In this document: piece by piece, positions 23,544-36,915 of the stretch
Layout: each line of letters opens with the position of its first letter
How positions within the stretch are numbered: the stretch's first letter is position 1
From: Syngnathus acus
Lineage: Eukaryota > Chordata > Actinopteri > Syngnathiformes > Syngnathidae
Assembly: GCF_901709675.1 (NCBI RefSeq)
Contig: NC_051090.1
Location: forward strand, 8,635,842-8,699,841
Direction: 5' to 3'
DNA length: 64,000 nt
Made by a program: the position numbers and the translations under genes
The notes under the pieces: generated by a model
The model's database searches: none
Told to the model about the DNA's origin: nothing
What the model saw: the letters and a program-made list of their open reading frames with translations, nothing else

Positions 23544-26500
23544 ATGGATCGGAAAAAGAAGAGCCTGGAAAGTCAACTGTGTGCAGCAGTGAACAATGGA
23601 GAACCAAGGTGATGTATGCATGGCTTCTTTGTTTACGCAATGCCCGTCCTTCCCACCCAGTGAACCGAGGCTGGAGTTTGCTTGCACAAATAATTTGTAC
23701 GTCAGATTGCTAATTGTTACGCTTTCGTGGCCTTCGTCAAATTGCACGTTGTTTGACGTATAATACGGTTAAGAGGCATGTTGGTAAGTCACATACTGAT
23801 CCCATTAAAAATGTATTGTGTTGGCAATACTGCTACAGTGTGCATGTCTAAAAAATAAATTGACTGCTATCATCCTGTCTGCAACACAAAACAAAAGAAC
23901 AAATCAAGAAAAAAATAAGCCCAAGACAAGATGTGGAATATTTTTCGGTAAGAACGGAATCACAATAAGGCATCATTTAAGGTTCTTTTGATTGTTTTGT
24001 TCGGTTGAGTTGCGTCCTTTCTGATGAAGTATGACAAAGTGTCTCTTCTTCTACAGATCTGTGCAGCTACTTCTATACCAGGGTGCAATCCCTGACCTTG
24101 TGGGGAGTAAGGGGGTGGCCGCCATACATTTGGCTGTTGGAAAAGAAACTGAAAAGAACATGCGATGCTTAAAACTGCTCCTGCAACACGGTGCTGACCC
24201 AAATGTTAAGTGAGTGCCGCACAGCTTGTATGTTGGAACCAGACTTTTGTGATCTTTGAACATACTTAGTTTTATGGACAACAAGAAAATAATTTCATTG
24301 GACAGAGAAACTGTGAATTTGACAAATATTTCTAATAAGGAATGCAGATAATATATGGCAATATTTTACAGACATTTAAAAATTGCTGGATGTAACAATT
24401 GGATTTTTAATGTCTGAACACTATCAAGTTGAATAATAGTGTACACAATATATATGTTAGTAATTAAATTACAGGTTTGAGCCAAATCAGAAGGCAGCCA
24501 ATAGCCACAAGACAAGAACTAATGTGAATTGCACAATACATGGACCATCAATTATTTTTTTTTTTTTTTTCCTCATAGATCATCTGACGGCCTAACTCCT
24601 CTTCACGTCGCTGCAATTTGGGGATGCTATCAAAATCTGAAGTTGCTTTTGAAGAATGGTGGGAACCCCAACGTAAAAGATAACGTAAGGTCTACTGCCT
24701 GTAGATTTGGCCACAGAATGTACAATGAGTTTATCATAAAGCACTTCTTCATTCATGCAGGAAGGAAATACACCGATGCGCCTTGCAGAACTAGAGGAAA
24801 ATGGAAGATGTGCTCAGCTTTTAGAGGACTACCTGTCCAGTTCTGTGGGCACGGAAGAGGACGACCTGCCTCAATTCAAATACGGTAAGAGAATGTTTTT
24901 GGAAAAGGAGGCTTACAAAAATGCAGTTTATTCACATTGCAGAATATTACATTAGGTATCATCATCCCAATTTAGCATGTATGTTAGTGACTGGAAATTG
25001 CTAGATTATATTTTTTTAGAGGGTATTTACATTGTATTTATTTTTGCGTTGTATGACGCCATAGTACGCATGTTTCTAAATGCACAAGCTTTGAATTGAG
25101 GTCATTGCATTCTATTAGTTCACCACTAGATATCACTAAATAATACACATTGTACATTTAAAGTGGCATAACTTGCGATTAAAATGGAAATTGGTAGATA
25201 TTTGCACTCATCTACCAATTTCAATTTTAATTGCAAGTCAGCGCTCTGCTTTGATATTTATCCTTTCCATCTTATATCTCTCCATAGCGGTTTATTCCGA
25301 CCACACAGACACATCTGGCTATCCTGAATCTGGCTCCAGCTTCACTTCTCAATCGTCTCTAATAAGCGATCTTGGTGAAGCCCCTTTAAGCAGCACAAGA
25401 CGGTCATCATTTTTTAACCGCTCAAACATAAATGGAAGGACAGTTTGTAAAGCAATCACGTATAACAAACTTTTTGATGGCGACGCTGAAATGCAACATC
25501 ATCCGAACTCCAGCACATTCTCACACTGGGAATCTGAAGGTGCCTCCCTTTTATCAAGCACTCGGATATCTACAGTGGAACCCGCAATACCATTTCCAAA
25601 GGAGAAAGATTTGTTTGCTGCTACTGATGTGCTTTCGTCAGAGGGAGATGTACAAATTAGAGATGGACAAATTACTACTGCTAAACTCAACACGCCTCCC
25701 ACATTTCTGTCCAGACGAGCGAACCGTAAAAGCGTCAGCTTCTGTGATGTCGATGAATATTTTCCCGTTTTCAGCCCTCAATCTCCGATAAAAATGACGG
25801 CTGTTGACGGTACACCGGGTAATGGCAGCACATCTTTCAACCTTTCTGAGTATTCTGGTTTCCTGGATTCGGAACGTTTGGCTACACTTCTTCCGCAGCA
25901 AGGCATAGATGTCACCTCACCAGACCATGTCATTGTTTTCTGTCGGGAAAGTAGTGAAAGCACAAGCGAAGAGTTGGAGAAAACAGTCATCAGTCACTGT
26001 AGTTCAGAAGATGATGATAAGAAGGGCGATGAGGGTGTAAATGGTGCTTTAGGTGCTAAAGAAGAACAGACAGCAAATCCAAGTGGGCCCAGCAGTAGCA
26101 GTGGAGGCAGCAGCAGTTATAGTAGTTGTGAGAGTGACCATTACACCAGTGCACTGGATATTGCCGTACAACCTAACCAGCTATCTCTATCTGAACAAAC
26201 TACCAAATACCCCGAAGGAGATGTCCCACAAATTCAACATGAACCCCAAGTTGATAAACGTAGCTTGATTGGGGATAATCATGTAATCACGAGTGTGGTT
26301 AAGGCTTGCATCGATCCTGCTGTACTTACTTCAAGCCAGGCGAACGACCCGTTGGATGACATTCAGTCAGATGATGCATCTGGAAGCAAAGCACCATTTA
26401 CACCAAGTCCATTTGTAACAGGCCGAACGCAGTCGAGGCAGAGTCGCTGCTCACTTAGAGAGAGCAGACCCCCTGAGAGCTTCTTTTCCACTTCTTGCCT

Positions 26501-28815
26501 ATTTGAGGATATTTTTCCTAAACCTGTGCGAACTCGGCGCACAACTCCCAGATCGCAGGAAAACAACTATAGTTCACCACGTACTCCATGCTTCATATCG
26601 TCCAATTCAGAGAATAGCACAAGATCCGACTCCTTGCCCAGAGGGTACTCAGACACTCAGTCCAGCAGCAGAGCAGGTTCATGTGCGAGCTTGAGCCAGG
26701 CTGATACCCTCAGCCTTCCCAAAAACACTAATGGCACATTTGTTGAGTCACAGACTCTTTGTGACACTTTTCTCTTAGAAGAAAATCATGAATCGTCAGT
26801 GGATTGCTATGAAAGAAATCTCGCAGAGGTTGTCCAGGCCCTTCAAGAAGGAGAGGTTGGGCTTGTCGAAGGTAGGGATTTTTTGACAGATGATGTGACA
26901 AGTCCAGATGAGGCAACAAATACAGCAAATGATATTTCTGAAGTACCTTGCCGACAACAGGAGGATGTCTGGTTCACGGAGGACACTAGCTGTCATGCAG
27001 GATCTGTCTCGTCATCATCCAGCTCTAGCTATTTTTCTCCAAGGAAGTCAAGAGAAAATGCAGAACTTCCATGTACTCCAGGAACCGGATGCACTCCCAG
27101 ATACAACATGAGTCTGCTCTCAATTCACCGCAGGTCACAGCACCTGGCCAACCTGTCTTACACTCCCGGGGGACGTCCACACATTGAAAGCGCAGATGAA
27201 CCAGTGGAGTACCTTTACACTGATACGGAGCAGGGTCACAAACTGATTGAGGCCCACATTCCACCTACGGCTAATACCTCACGCAGCTCCAACTTGAGTA
27301 CCACTAGCAGTGAAGAGACCATCCTCTATGACTGGCGCTCCATGCAGACAAATTTACAAGACTGCAAAGAAAACCAGAAGCCACCAGAAAGCCCCAATGA
27401 CAAGAAGGCCAACAAGGGTTCGAGTAGATTGGTCGAAGGACTGACGGATAAGGAGCTCAGACGGAGGCTCATCGAGATGGGGGTGAGTCCGGGCCCCATA
27501 AGTCGTCGAACCAGGCCAGTCTACATTCACAGGCTTTGCCGACTGTTGCAGGAGTCGAACTCTAAACCATCACAGCAACAAGATCAAGAAGAACAGCCAC
27601 AAACAGGTAACAGTTTTGTCAGACTTATAAACACTCTATATAATCACTAAATAATCACTTTATTCTATTTAACCTGGCCTAATAATCTTGTTTTTTTCCC
27701 CCCTTCTGTCTATGTGCAGCACATTTAGGTTATAGCGCAGAACTTAATTTAGCCCTGCGGACTTTCAAGATGCCTGACTGTCATGATAACGAACAAGCCT
27801 TGTGCCAACAATTTGATCAACCAGATCAGAACAGAAAGTGGAGAGAGGGCAATATCAAGTCCAGCTTTAACTACCTGCTGCTTGACCCAAGGTGATTTAG
27901 GTTTTAAAATCTCTTCTACAACTACAAATGTTTGCAAGCTGTTTTGCATGACATGAACTGTATAAAATAGATTATAAATGTACTTGTATGAACTGGTCCG
28001 TGCTTTGTGTTTTTTTTCTTCCCACCCCCATCAGAGTCACACAAAATCTTCCATTCCGGAGTCACGGCATGACCCTACAGGATTGTTTTCAAACATTTGT
28101 CAATGCCATTTTTTATGTCGGCAAAGGAAAACGCTCGCGCCCCTACAGTCATCTCTATGAGGCCTTGGACTACTACAAAGGCGATAAGACCTCAAAGGTA
28201 ACAATTAATTTCATGTGTATAATTAAATATGGAATAATTTCAATCTGAAATGCATCATATGCGGAAGTCACTTCGACTCATCAAATATTGAATTGTTTCT
28301 TTCAACTGCGACAGAAACTGTGCCCCAAAGTCCAGCAAATACTTCAAATATGGAACGCCAAGCAGGGGGTCATCTCACTGCATTGTTTCCAGAACGTCAT
28401 TCCAGTGGAGGCCTACACAAGAGAGGCCTGCATGGTAGAGGCCATGGGTAAGTAAAAGAAGAAACTGCTTTCTTTTTAATGCATGACATACTGTAATTGA
28501 CATCTCCGTGATATTTTGCCTGCAAAATGCCCTTGCTGATGCCTAGTTCAAGTTACTGTCATGTCATATGCAAATCATACCCCATCAAGCAGTTAGTCAT
28601 CAAATCTGGTGTGTCAACCCCCTTCTTTTGCTCCTATTCATGTCACAGGGTTGAAGATGCTCACAAACCTGAAGCGCGGGGATTTTTACGGTGTGGTTTC
28701 AAATTGGCAGCTGAAGAAAAAGCGTGAGCTAGGTGTCCACCTGCTTTACAGGGCCCTGCAGATATTTCTGGCAGAAGGTGAGCGACAGCTCAGGCCAGCA
28801 GATATAAGACAGTAA
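23544..28815 (+). CDS. ankle1: ankyrin repeat and LEM domain-containing protein 1, GIY-YIG endonuclease (9 exons, 1133 aa)
   Basis: Exons: 23544-23608, 24057-24209, 24579-24684, 24761-24884, 25288-27606, 27720-27891, 28035-28197, 28315-28447, 28649-28815; 3402 nt, all GT-AG and phase-consistent. The start has a strong Kozak context (GCCATGG). Domains in order: ankyrin repeats at about 39-140 (GLTPLHVAA, HGADPNVK); a long Ser-rich, probably disordered region encoded by the 2.3-kb exon 5; a LEM fold at about 861-905 (LVEGLTDKELRRRLIEMG); and a GIY-YIG nuclease from about 970 on (NYLLLDPR, FYVGKGKRSRP at 1006-1016, YSHLYEAL). The family (C. elegans LEM-3) cuts branched DNA and resolves chromatin bridges late in mitosis. 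Human ANKLE1 is about 615 aa; the extra length here lies mostly in exon 5. The open frame extends upstream to 25173, but that part is intronic. Confidence 0.95.
25171..25238. repeat. 29-bp imperfect inverted repeat (hairpin) in ankle1 intron 4
   Basis: Arms 25171-25199 and 25210-25238 pair at 27 of 29 positions around a 10-nt loop. The hairpin lies about 50 bp before the acceptor of exon 5. Confidence 0.85.
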
Positions 28816-31800
28816 AAAATGAACAGAAACAATGTTTCATTGGCTTTAATCCTGGAATTACTTTCTTATTGATTATATGAGGAGACCAACCCCCGCTGTA
28901 TATAGTCCATTGGTGAAGTTTCTTATAACTGGGGATGTAGCTGTGTTCCGAATTAACGAATCATGATTGAATTCATGTTAAATGAGCATCAGACCACGCA
29001 AGAGGGTTTGCATACACACTTTTGCAACGACATTGTCTCAGTTGTTTATTCTTACTCTCACTCTGAAAAATAGTGTATTTCTTTTCACTTGAGTTATACT
29101 GTATATAGACTTGGGTCCTATTAATGATGGAAAAAATTTAGCACAGTCATGTTTCGTTTTATATCACAAAAAAAACAAAAAACACAAGGGTGTGTAGGAT
29201 TTAAAATCACCGTTTTGTCAAACTTGAGTCCCAATGGGATTCTGTTATTCCTAGGTAAGGTGTTAATAATAATGCTCGCTTCTTTCTTTGTTCATACTGA
29301 AGTAGTAATAGGGTTGGGACAAAATGTCTTTTTCCTCATCATGTTAAATAAATTTGTTGTAGAAGTATCAATTCTGTTAAATTTGCTGAAAATTACTAAG
29401 GTAATGCTTTTATGACATTAAGCTGTGTGTAAATATGTTTTTTTTAATAACAGTGATTTTACTTTCTTTCTTTGAAACATCATTTGGAAATTTAATTCCT
29501 AACTAGTCATTCCATGCAGAATGTATTCTCAAGTCCTCTTAAATATTTTGAAATGTTAGCCATAGCACACAATATTCAGATGATTGTTAAAAATAAATTT
29601 ACATTTCTGCTTTTGAATCTGAGTTTTTAAAGAATTATTTTTTTCCCTTCACATGAAACAATTGAACACATCTGTTTCAATGAAATATTATGAAAGTAAA
29701 TTGGATAGTTATAGGTTTAATGTGTTTCCCTTCTTTGCTTAAATTGATATTGTGACGTATTATTGCTATTGCTATTCCACCACGTGGAATAAAAAGCAAA
29801 AACTGAATCGTATGAGTGCTTATGTTGTGCAGTACTGGAATTTATGGTCCCTCTAGTGGTCGATGGGAGAGTCACACAGGGATGCTCCAACTCGCCTGAT
29901 TTAAGTGGTTGACAAAATGGATCAATAGGTGGAGGGATTAAAAATTTGACAATTTAATAATCTGACACATTTTATTGGACATTATTTAATAAATACAAGT
30001 ACCATAGATTACAACATACAATGCTGTTTTAATAAATAAGAAACAAAAAAAATCCGTCTGTTCATCTTCACCCTTAATCAAACAAATTGGATAATTGGAA
30101 AGCACACTCTTCATTTAATAAAATGGTGTTGGGTGCATAGAGGCATCTTGAGGCAACTCATTAACTTCAGTTGAAAATTTCAGCTATTTTATATCAAACG
30201 TAAATGCAATTTTTTAAGGTCATTTTTTCCCCACAAGTATCTCTGCATCTTTACCCCTCCTTTTCCCCCCATTCCTGCTTTGCCTTTGTTGCGAGATTCA
30301 AACCCCTCCAGCACAGCCAGTGTGATCGAGATGCAATCTGAACTTCCTGTCAGTCTGCGCAGTCCGTGTTTGCCTGTTATTGGTGGAAGGCTTGGAGCAG
30401 GGCAGGCACGGATATAAACAATAGCATCATCAGCATATCGTGACATTATTCGTTGTGAAGTCAGCTGAAATCTGGGACACAGTTGCATTCATCGTTCAGT
30501 GAGCTCTTCTATACAGTTAAACCCACCGACAGCAATGAATGTTGATTGTGACCTTTGTGGTTGGTTTTTGTAAACAACAACAAAATGGTGTCATCTTGCT
30601 TGTAGAAAAGGGCCGATGAGTCATTTCCAAAGCCTGTGTGCAGATTCTGCACCTTTTATTTGTTTTCTGGCTAACTGCCTACCACAGGGTACAATCAACG
30701 GTCGATGGTTCTTCTATTAACCAAACTCACCGACAGCGTTGAATGTTCACTGGGGCAAGCACAAACCTGATGGTGACCAGGGAGATCAAGAAACGTGGGT
30801 TCAATGTTTCACACAGTTTTGCCCTACTTATTGGCCTATGCCACAATCTGCAAAAGCATGAATACCATTCTAATTCTAAACACATATCACATCAATAAGC
30901 TTACTTGACATCTAAATATATTTTTCTATGCGTGTGCATATATCCTAACTTATATCTGCCACCAAAAAATAATCACTGTGAATTTTGTTTTTAAAGGAAA
31001 CCGTTATGTTGATATGAATAGAAAAAAAATGTATTTTAGAGCCTCTGCATACTCCACAATCAAGGGCTTTGCACAAAGGACTGGCTTTGCCTCACTCATT
31101 GTTCAAAGTCAGCAATGTTAATGCTGGCCTGTCTAAACTGTCACCAAGTGTTGTATGCACGTAGCAACTCTAACACATTCTCATTATGACACTAAGGATA
31201 GAGTCGGTGTTTAGCAAAGGGCTTCATTTCCTTTAAAATGGCAGTGGAGAGAGGAAGATGTCATTTTGAAACAACTGAGTCATGGCAGTTTTTAGGTGTG
31301 GTCTATACCGGGGGCATTCTCATGTCATCTCTTGCAATGAGCAAAATGAAACTGTTGACTCACCCAAATTACAAATCGGGCTAACTATCATGCAAACCTT
31401 CCTTTTCGGCGCTTAAAGGCGCCCAGGGCCGTGCATGAAACATTTGACTGAACATTGAAATGTTGCTCTTCCAGGCAATGTCAGTAGTCTGCTCATTAAA
31501 AATCAAGCAACTGTCCATCAGAGGCCATCAGTCAAGAGGCCAGCAGATAAATCTGCAATTTGGGATACTTTTAAAGATTGGATGGTTGCTGAGTTGATTC
31601 GGTAATGTGAAACAAAATACCATGCTGACACAACATTTTCAACCTTAAAGTACTTTAGATATTAATTTTATTCATGGCTGTTGTTAAAGAGTGCTGCCTA
31701 ATTGCCCTGCATTTTCATCTTCTGCCTCCATGCACACAAAATCCCAATTAAAAATAAAGTGTTTGCTTTTCATTGCAAACTCTGCTCACTGGCAGACAAG

Positions 31801-33081
31801 GATTTGAATGACAGTGTTGGAATTGACAGAAGTGGAAGAGAAGGATGTTGCTTTATAAGGTCTTCTCTGGCCGCAGGATGAGGGTGACAGGAAGAATGAT
31901 CTAGGCCATGAGAGAGGCACAGAAAGAAGGAGAGAGGGAAGGGCCCTGAGCTGACATTGTTACCCTAATGTGAATGACAAGGTCTACGCACACATCAGCC
32001 CTCAAACCAGCCTGGATGTGCAGGAGATGGATGATGGTGGATGAAGGCAAAGTCAGAGTGGGAGTGAGAAAGGAATAAGAAGAGACAGGGGGAAGTGAGG
32101 GTGGGGTTTCAGGGTGTCCAGCCTTCAAAGTCGTTGGCCTTAATGGCATGGACAGCTCTGACATTTAGCTACTGAGTCATCTTTAGATAAGCGTAGGTGG
32201 TGGTTTCTTCAGGCAAATGTAAATCTTCAGGAGGAGCTTAATGACAATGTTAGTTTGAAGAGGGAGTCCGTAAATCTGTACAGGAGACGGGAATTGTTAG
32301 CACTACTTATTTAGTCCAACCTAAAGAGTTTGGTTCTGCTTGGAGACTATAGTTAAATTCTCACAACAGCTCATTTCCCGGCAGAGTTCCCACAACAGCA
32401 AACTAGCAAAGCAAGTCTTGCAAATTGATACCGTCAAAGTTTCCCCAATTGATACCAGTTACCTCGTTGGAACGTCCTCGTAATTCCAGACAGACAAATT
32501 CATGCAGGGATGATCAAATTACTCCAAAGTAACAAAAGGGAGTGCCTGTAGTCAGTATCAGAGTAGCATGTGAATGTGTGCTAATATAATTTCAATACAG
32601 AGGCTTTTCTTTCTTTTTATATTCGAGTTCATTATGTGGGTGATATTCTTTGTTCTACCTTTATAATGACCACAAATAGCAGGTCATGCTGGGTTGCCAT
32701 GGCAGCCAGTCTACAACCAGTGGTTATAAAGCTTGATTATAAGGTAGAATGATAGTGTTACTTTAAAACGTTTGTTTCCCAATAATTAAAGCAATGGTTT
32801 TGTTGATAATTCTGTTTTTATCTTTCCATCGTTGTAGATTTGCTGTTCTAAATGCAAAATACATTTCTGATGACTGCTATAAATTTGAAGACCAGATCAC
32901 GTAGATGTTTGAGAGGAAAGCCCAGCTACATTTATGTGTCTCACAAGTGGGAGGACATTCCTGGTGAGGGTGCTGCTGACTGCCCGCAGGTATAGACTGG
33001 CTTCCTCTGTCTGTCTGCTGATATCAAACCGATCTGTTTAGTTGCCTGACTTAATGCTCATCTGCTCACGTACCTCTGGCC
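28816..33081. other. ankle1 3' flank and start of gene-poor region
   Basis: The ankle1 3' UTR probably ends at one of the AATAAA motifs at 29347 or 29592; neither is clearly the better. Beyond that I see no coding exon. A diverged direct repeat of about 36 bp (30508-30543 and 30711-30746, sharing CACCGACAGC) is the only local structure noted. A minus-strand ORF at 30189-30488 contains YADD by chance. Confidence 0.5.

Positions 33082-33159
<78 letters not shown>
33082..33159. repeat. (TG)n microsatellite
   Basis: About 38 uninterrupted TG units. Confidence 0.95.
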
Positions 33160-33162
<3 letters not shown>

Positions 33163-33384
33163 CGTCTTGACTTCCTCAGTCTCACCACAGCTGGAATGTT
33201 GCCTTGTCTATTGGTGCCCTGCAATTACAGACATACAGACACATACAGGAAATTACAGATGAATCCCTGCTGTGAGGACAAAAGCCTCAAATGGACACAT
33301 CCCTGTCTGCACAGGATAGACATTTGGGCACTAATTGGTCACTTGATTTAGTGACACCTGCACAATGTTAAGAAAGTCAAAATA

Positions 33385-33778
33385 CCGTATTTTTCGGACT
33401 ATAAGGCACACCTTCAATGAATGGCCCATTTTAAAACTTTGTCCTTATATGAGGCGCACTGGACTATAAGGCGCACCATTAATGCATCATGTCAGATTTT
33501 TAATCCAAATCAAATCATTCTCCATTTTATCTTTTTTATTTCAACTTCAGACGCAACAAATTACTTTATAATCACAAAATAATGATCCATAGTCTTTTTG
33601 ATTCATGATTCATAGTCTTCAGCGGGCCACTTATGATTGATTTCATGACACAATGCGGGCCAGTTTAAATTTAGGAACTTGGTCCATATATAAGGCGCAT
33701 CGGACTGACTATAAGGCGCACTGGGCTTTTGAGAAAATTTTAGGTTTTTAGGTGCGCCTTATAGTCCGGAAAATACGG
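33385..33778. mobile_element. TA-type MITE, copy 3
   Basis: The ends CCGTATTTTTCGGACTATAA and TTATAGTCCGGAAAATACGG are inverted and flanked by TA at 33383-33384 and 33779-33780. The body is the reverse complement of copy 1, including a stretch with TTCATGATTCATAGTC. Confidence 0.9.
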
Positions 33779-36526
33779 TACACCAAACATACTTATATAG
33801 TGGTACCTCAAGTTACAAACTTAATTTGTTCTGTTACACCATTTGTAACGTGGAATGTGACTGAAATATTTTGAGTGTAGTTTGTTGTACTTTTAGGAAA
33901 AATGATTACTTTGCTCTCTTATTTAATTTAGGCCAAATAAAATAAATTGCATTCCTTGTTATTTACCACACAGCCTTTAATATAATGTAACCATTACTGG
34001 GAGTAGCCTACATTAGAAAGCATGCCGACTAGCAGTGCATAATGTCATGAGAGAGGCGTGAACCTGGGAGGAAGAGGGAGAAGTGAATAATAGCCACTAG
34101 ACTGCAGGAAGAGTAAGAGTACCTTGCTCTCACGTCATCCCTCCCTTCCTCTGACATACACACACCTAAAAAGCATGAGAGACTCCTCAGGGCACCAAAT
34201 AATAATGTTCCTTGTCATTATCGTCACCCAGCCGAAGCACCCTCCAGTTTCCCACACAATTCAAGTTGTGTCATTTACATTGTGTGTTAAAGTGGGTGCA
34301 TCAATAGATTCATCCAAAAGCAGAGCAAGTCCTTTCCTCTCTGATTTTCGAGTGCTTTAATAACCGGCAATCAAACCCTTGAGTTGTGCCTTGTCAGGAC
34401 TGGGAAGCGAAGGAGCAACACTTCGGCAAAAAACAACTGATGAAAAAGTACTATCACGGTAGCCAATGGTTGCCTTGAAAAAAGTAGTTTGAATGCGATC
34501 AAAAACAATCCTGCATTTTCTGACAGGATTTCATGGATAACCTCACATTAATTCATTTTGTCAGTGGATATACAAATCGGGGGGAGGTGTACTCGGACAT
34601 TGTAATTTGGGGCTTGTGCTTTTGGAGGAAGGCTGCAGGATGCTGAGGTTTGGGAGGGGCACCGGTTGGGGAGCCTGAGGGGGTTTGTGGGACATGTGGT
34701 GCAGCTGTTAAACTTGAGGAGATTGGTTGGGGCTGCTGAAAATAGACGAGGTGAAGCACGCACACTTGAGGGGCCACACTTTAGCACGGATATTTACTTA
34801 TGCAAAATGATAGTGAATTCTGCTCCGTCTGGATAATTTTTCATTGAAACTAGAAATGCAGGATCTGCTTGACTTTCGGTTTGTTTAATTAGTAGACAGA
34901 AATTTAAAAAAAATAAAGGTAAAGTAAAGGTAATTGTGTTACAATAATATGGGAGGAATAATGCAGAAGTTATATCACATTTACAGCTTTGTTTTCTTTT
35001 TACTCTATGGTCTCATACCGTAAAAGGCAATGCTGTGTGTGTGTGTGTGTGTGTATGTGTGTGTGCGTGTGCGCGCAGCATGCAACAACATACTGGTGGG
35101 GGTGGTATGCTGGCGTTAGACCGCCGACAGACCCAAGGTGCCTTTGTATGTGTGTGCGTGCCTCCATCATGTCTGGACCTGGACAGAAAACAAACAAAAC
35201 AAAAACGGATCATTTTAAAGTTGAAATGATACAAGCAGTAATAAAGCACACATGACAAATTTAAGATTTTTCTTTCATATCATTTCATCACACATTTGTA
35301 GTGGTACTGTGTATATAGAATTATTGGCTAATGAGTAACAAAATGAGATCAAAAATGCCCTTTATCTACCCTTTATAAGTCACACTGTTTTTTTTTTTTA
35401 TTAGTATAACAAGCCCACTTGCAACCTATAAACACCGTGGGTGGTCTTGAGAAACAAAGATGAAGAGCCTACTTGGGTGTACATTTGCACGTGATTCGTT
35501 TTTGCACTCCTTCAAGTAGTACATCAGTTAATTTTCAATGAGCTCAGCATGTTGGCCAGAATATCTAAAATTATGTTTTGGCTGTTTTATTTTACAGTTT
35601 CATCACAGCCTGTCAGTGAGTGTCTACAAAATGTTCAGAAGTTGTATTGAAATGTTTGCAAACAAAACAGTTGAGAGCAACACCGAGAGAGAATTTGAAA
35701 CCCATAATGAAAGGGGTGTCTGCTGAGAAAGATCCAAACTTGTCTTCAATTGTGGCCTCTTCCAGTTGAATATAATATTTAGAAATATATTTTAAGCTAC
35801 TTTGAACACAATACTTTAGGGAGTTTTTCCCATCCCTATTCTTTGCCGTAAGAATCATTTGTTTTTTGGCAAACATTCGACAGAATTTCATGTGGTGAGT
35901 GCAAGGGCTTCTTTCTAAAAACATCCCAAATTGTACAAATGCTGTGTTTAAGCGTTTTTGGTTTGCCTACACAACGGGCCCGTGATCTTAAAGTACAAAT
36001 TTGCATGCAGATGCTAAGGCCAATTTCAAGGCTCTCTTTTTAGCCTTATTGCAACTCTCTTTTCTTTACAGACACTAAGTCTTTTGTTATTTAAAACAGT
36101 CTACACAATGCTCTGTTGAAACCTGTGCTGCACACAAACCCTGCTGTAATAAATTAACTTGATAATTCAAAGAAATAATCTGTAAACGCAGTTGCTAAAG
36201 AAAACAGAAATCTCTCTCAAAACTGGTTGAAAGGTGGCTTGCAACAAAGGAACATGTCAGTAAAATATATTTCTTCAGAATTTCTCCCAGCCGGATCACG
36301 GAGTAGGAACAATGGCTGACCTTGGTTGGATGAAAAATTGCCTCAATTGTTCAAATTTGGCTTTGATGTTAAAATAAAGTGAGACAGGTCAGCACAGGAA
36401 GACTGGCACAGGAGAAATTACATCTTTTGTGCTCTAATGACTGATCTCATTTCTAGTTCTTAAAACTGCAGTAAGAAAGAATTTTGTTCTTTAAGCTCCC
36501 CATACAGTTAATTTTTCTTTTGATTA
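33779..36526. other. spacer between MITE copies 3 and 4
   Basis: No gene supported. The start (about 33797-33860, AGTGGTACCTCAAGTTACAA) resembles another widespread short fish repeat, now worn. A (TG/CG)n microsatellite lies at 35033-35078. Confidence 0.5.
35033..35078. repeat. (TG)n microsatellite with CG interruptions
   Basis: TG units broken by TA, CG and CGCG near the right end. Confidence 0.9.
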
Positions 36527-36915
36527 CCGTATTTTCCGCACTATAAGGCGCGTTGGATTATAAGGCGCACCTTCAATGAATGGCCCATTTTAAAACGTTG
36601 CCCATATATAAGGCGCACCGGATTATAAGGCACATAGAATAAATAACTCAACGTTGCTCAAACGTTAATGCAATCACAATATAGTAACACTCGAAATAGT
36701 GAAAACAATAACAATATATCAATAACTCAACGTTGCTCAAACGTTAATATCACACAACACACAAAATAAACACTTAAAGTTTACTTTAATAAATTAGTCC
36801 TCATCCAAGAATCCATATTGGTCCATATATAAGGCGCACCGGATTATAAAACGCACTGTTGGCTTTTGAGAAAATTGGAGGTTTTTAGATGCACCTTATA
36901 GTGCAAAAAATACGG
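36527..36915. mobile_element. TA-type MITE, copy 4
   Basis: The ends CCGTATTTTCCGCACTATAA and the matching inverted right end GTGCAAAAAATACGG are flanked by TA (36525-36526 and 36916-36917). The interior contains a CAACGTTGCTCAAACGTTAA unit present twice (about 36650 and 36729), not found in copies 1 and 3. Confidence 0.9.

Noticed and set aside
25173-25287. Start of the 825-codon open frame as the ankle1 start codon
   Set aside because: This part lies in intron 4: an acceptor at 25286-25287 joins in phase to the ankyrin exons, and the true ATG is at 23544.
30189-30488. Minus-strand ORF with YADD, the reverse transcriptase signature
   Set aside because: No other reverse transcriptase motifs around it and the flanking residues do not fit; a four-residue match is expected by chance.
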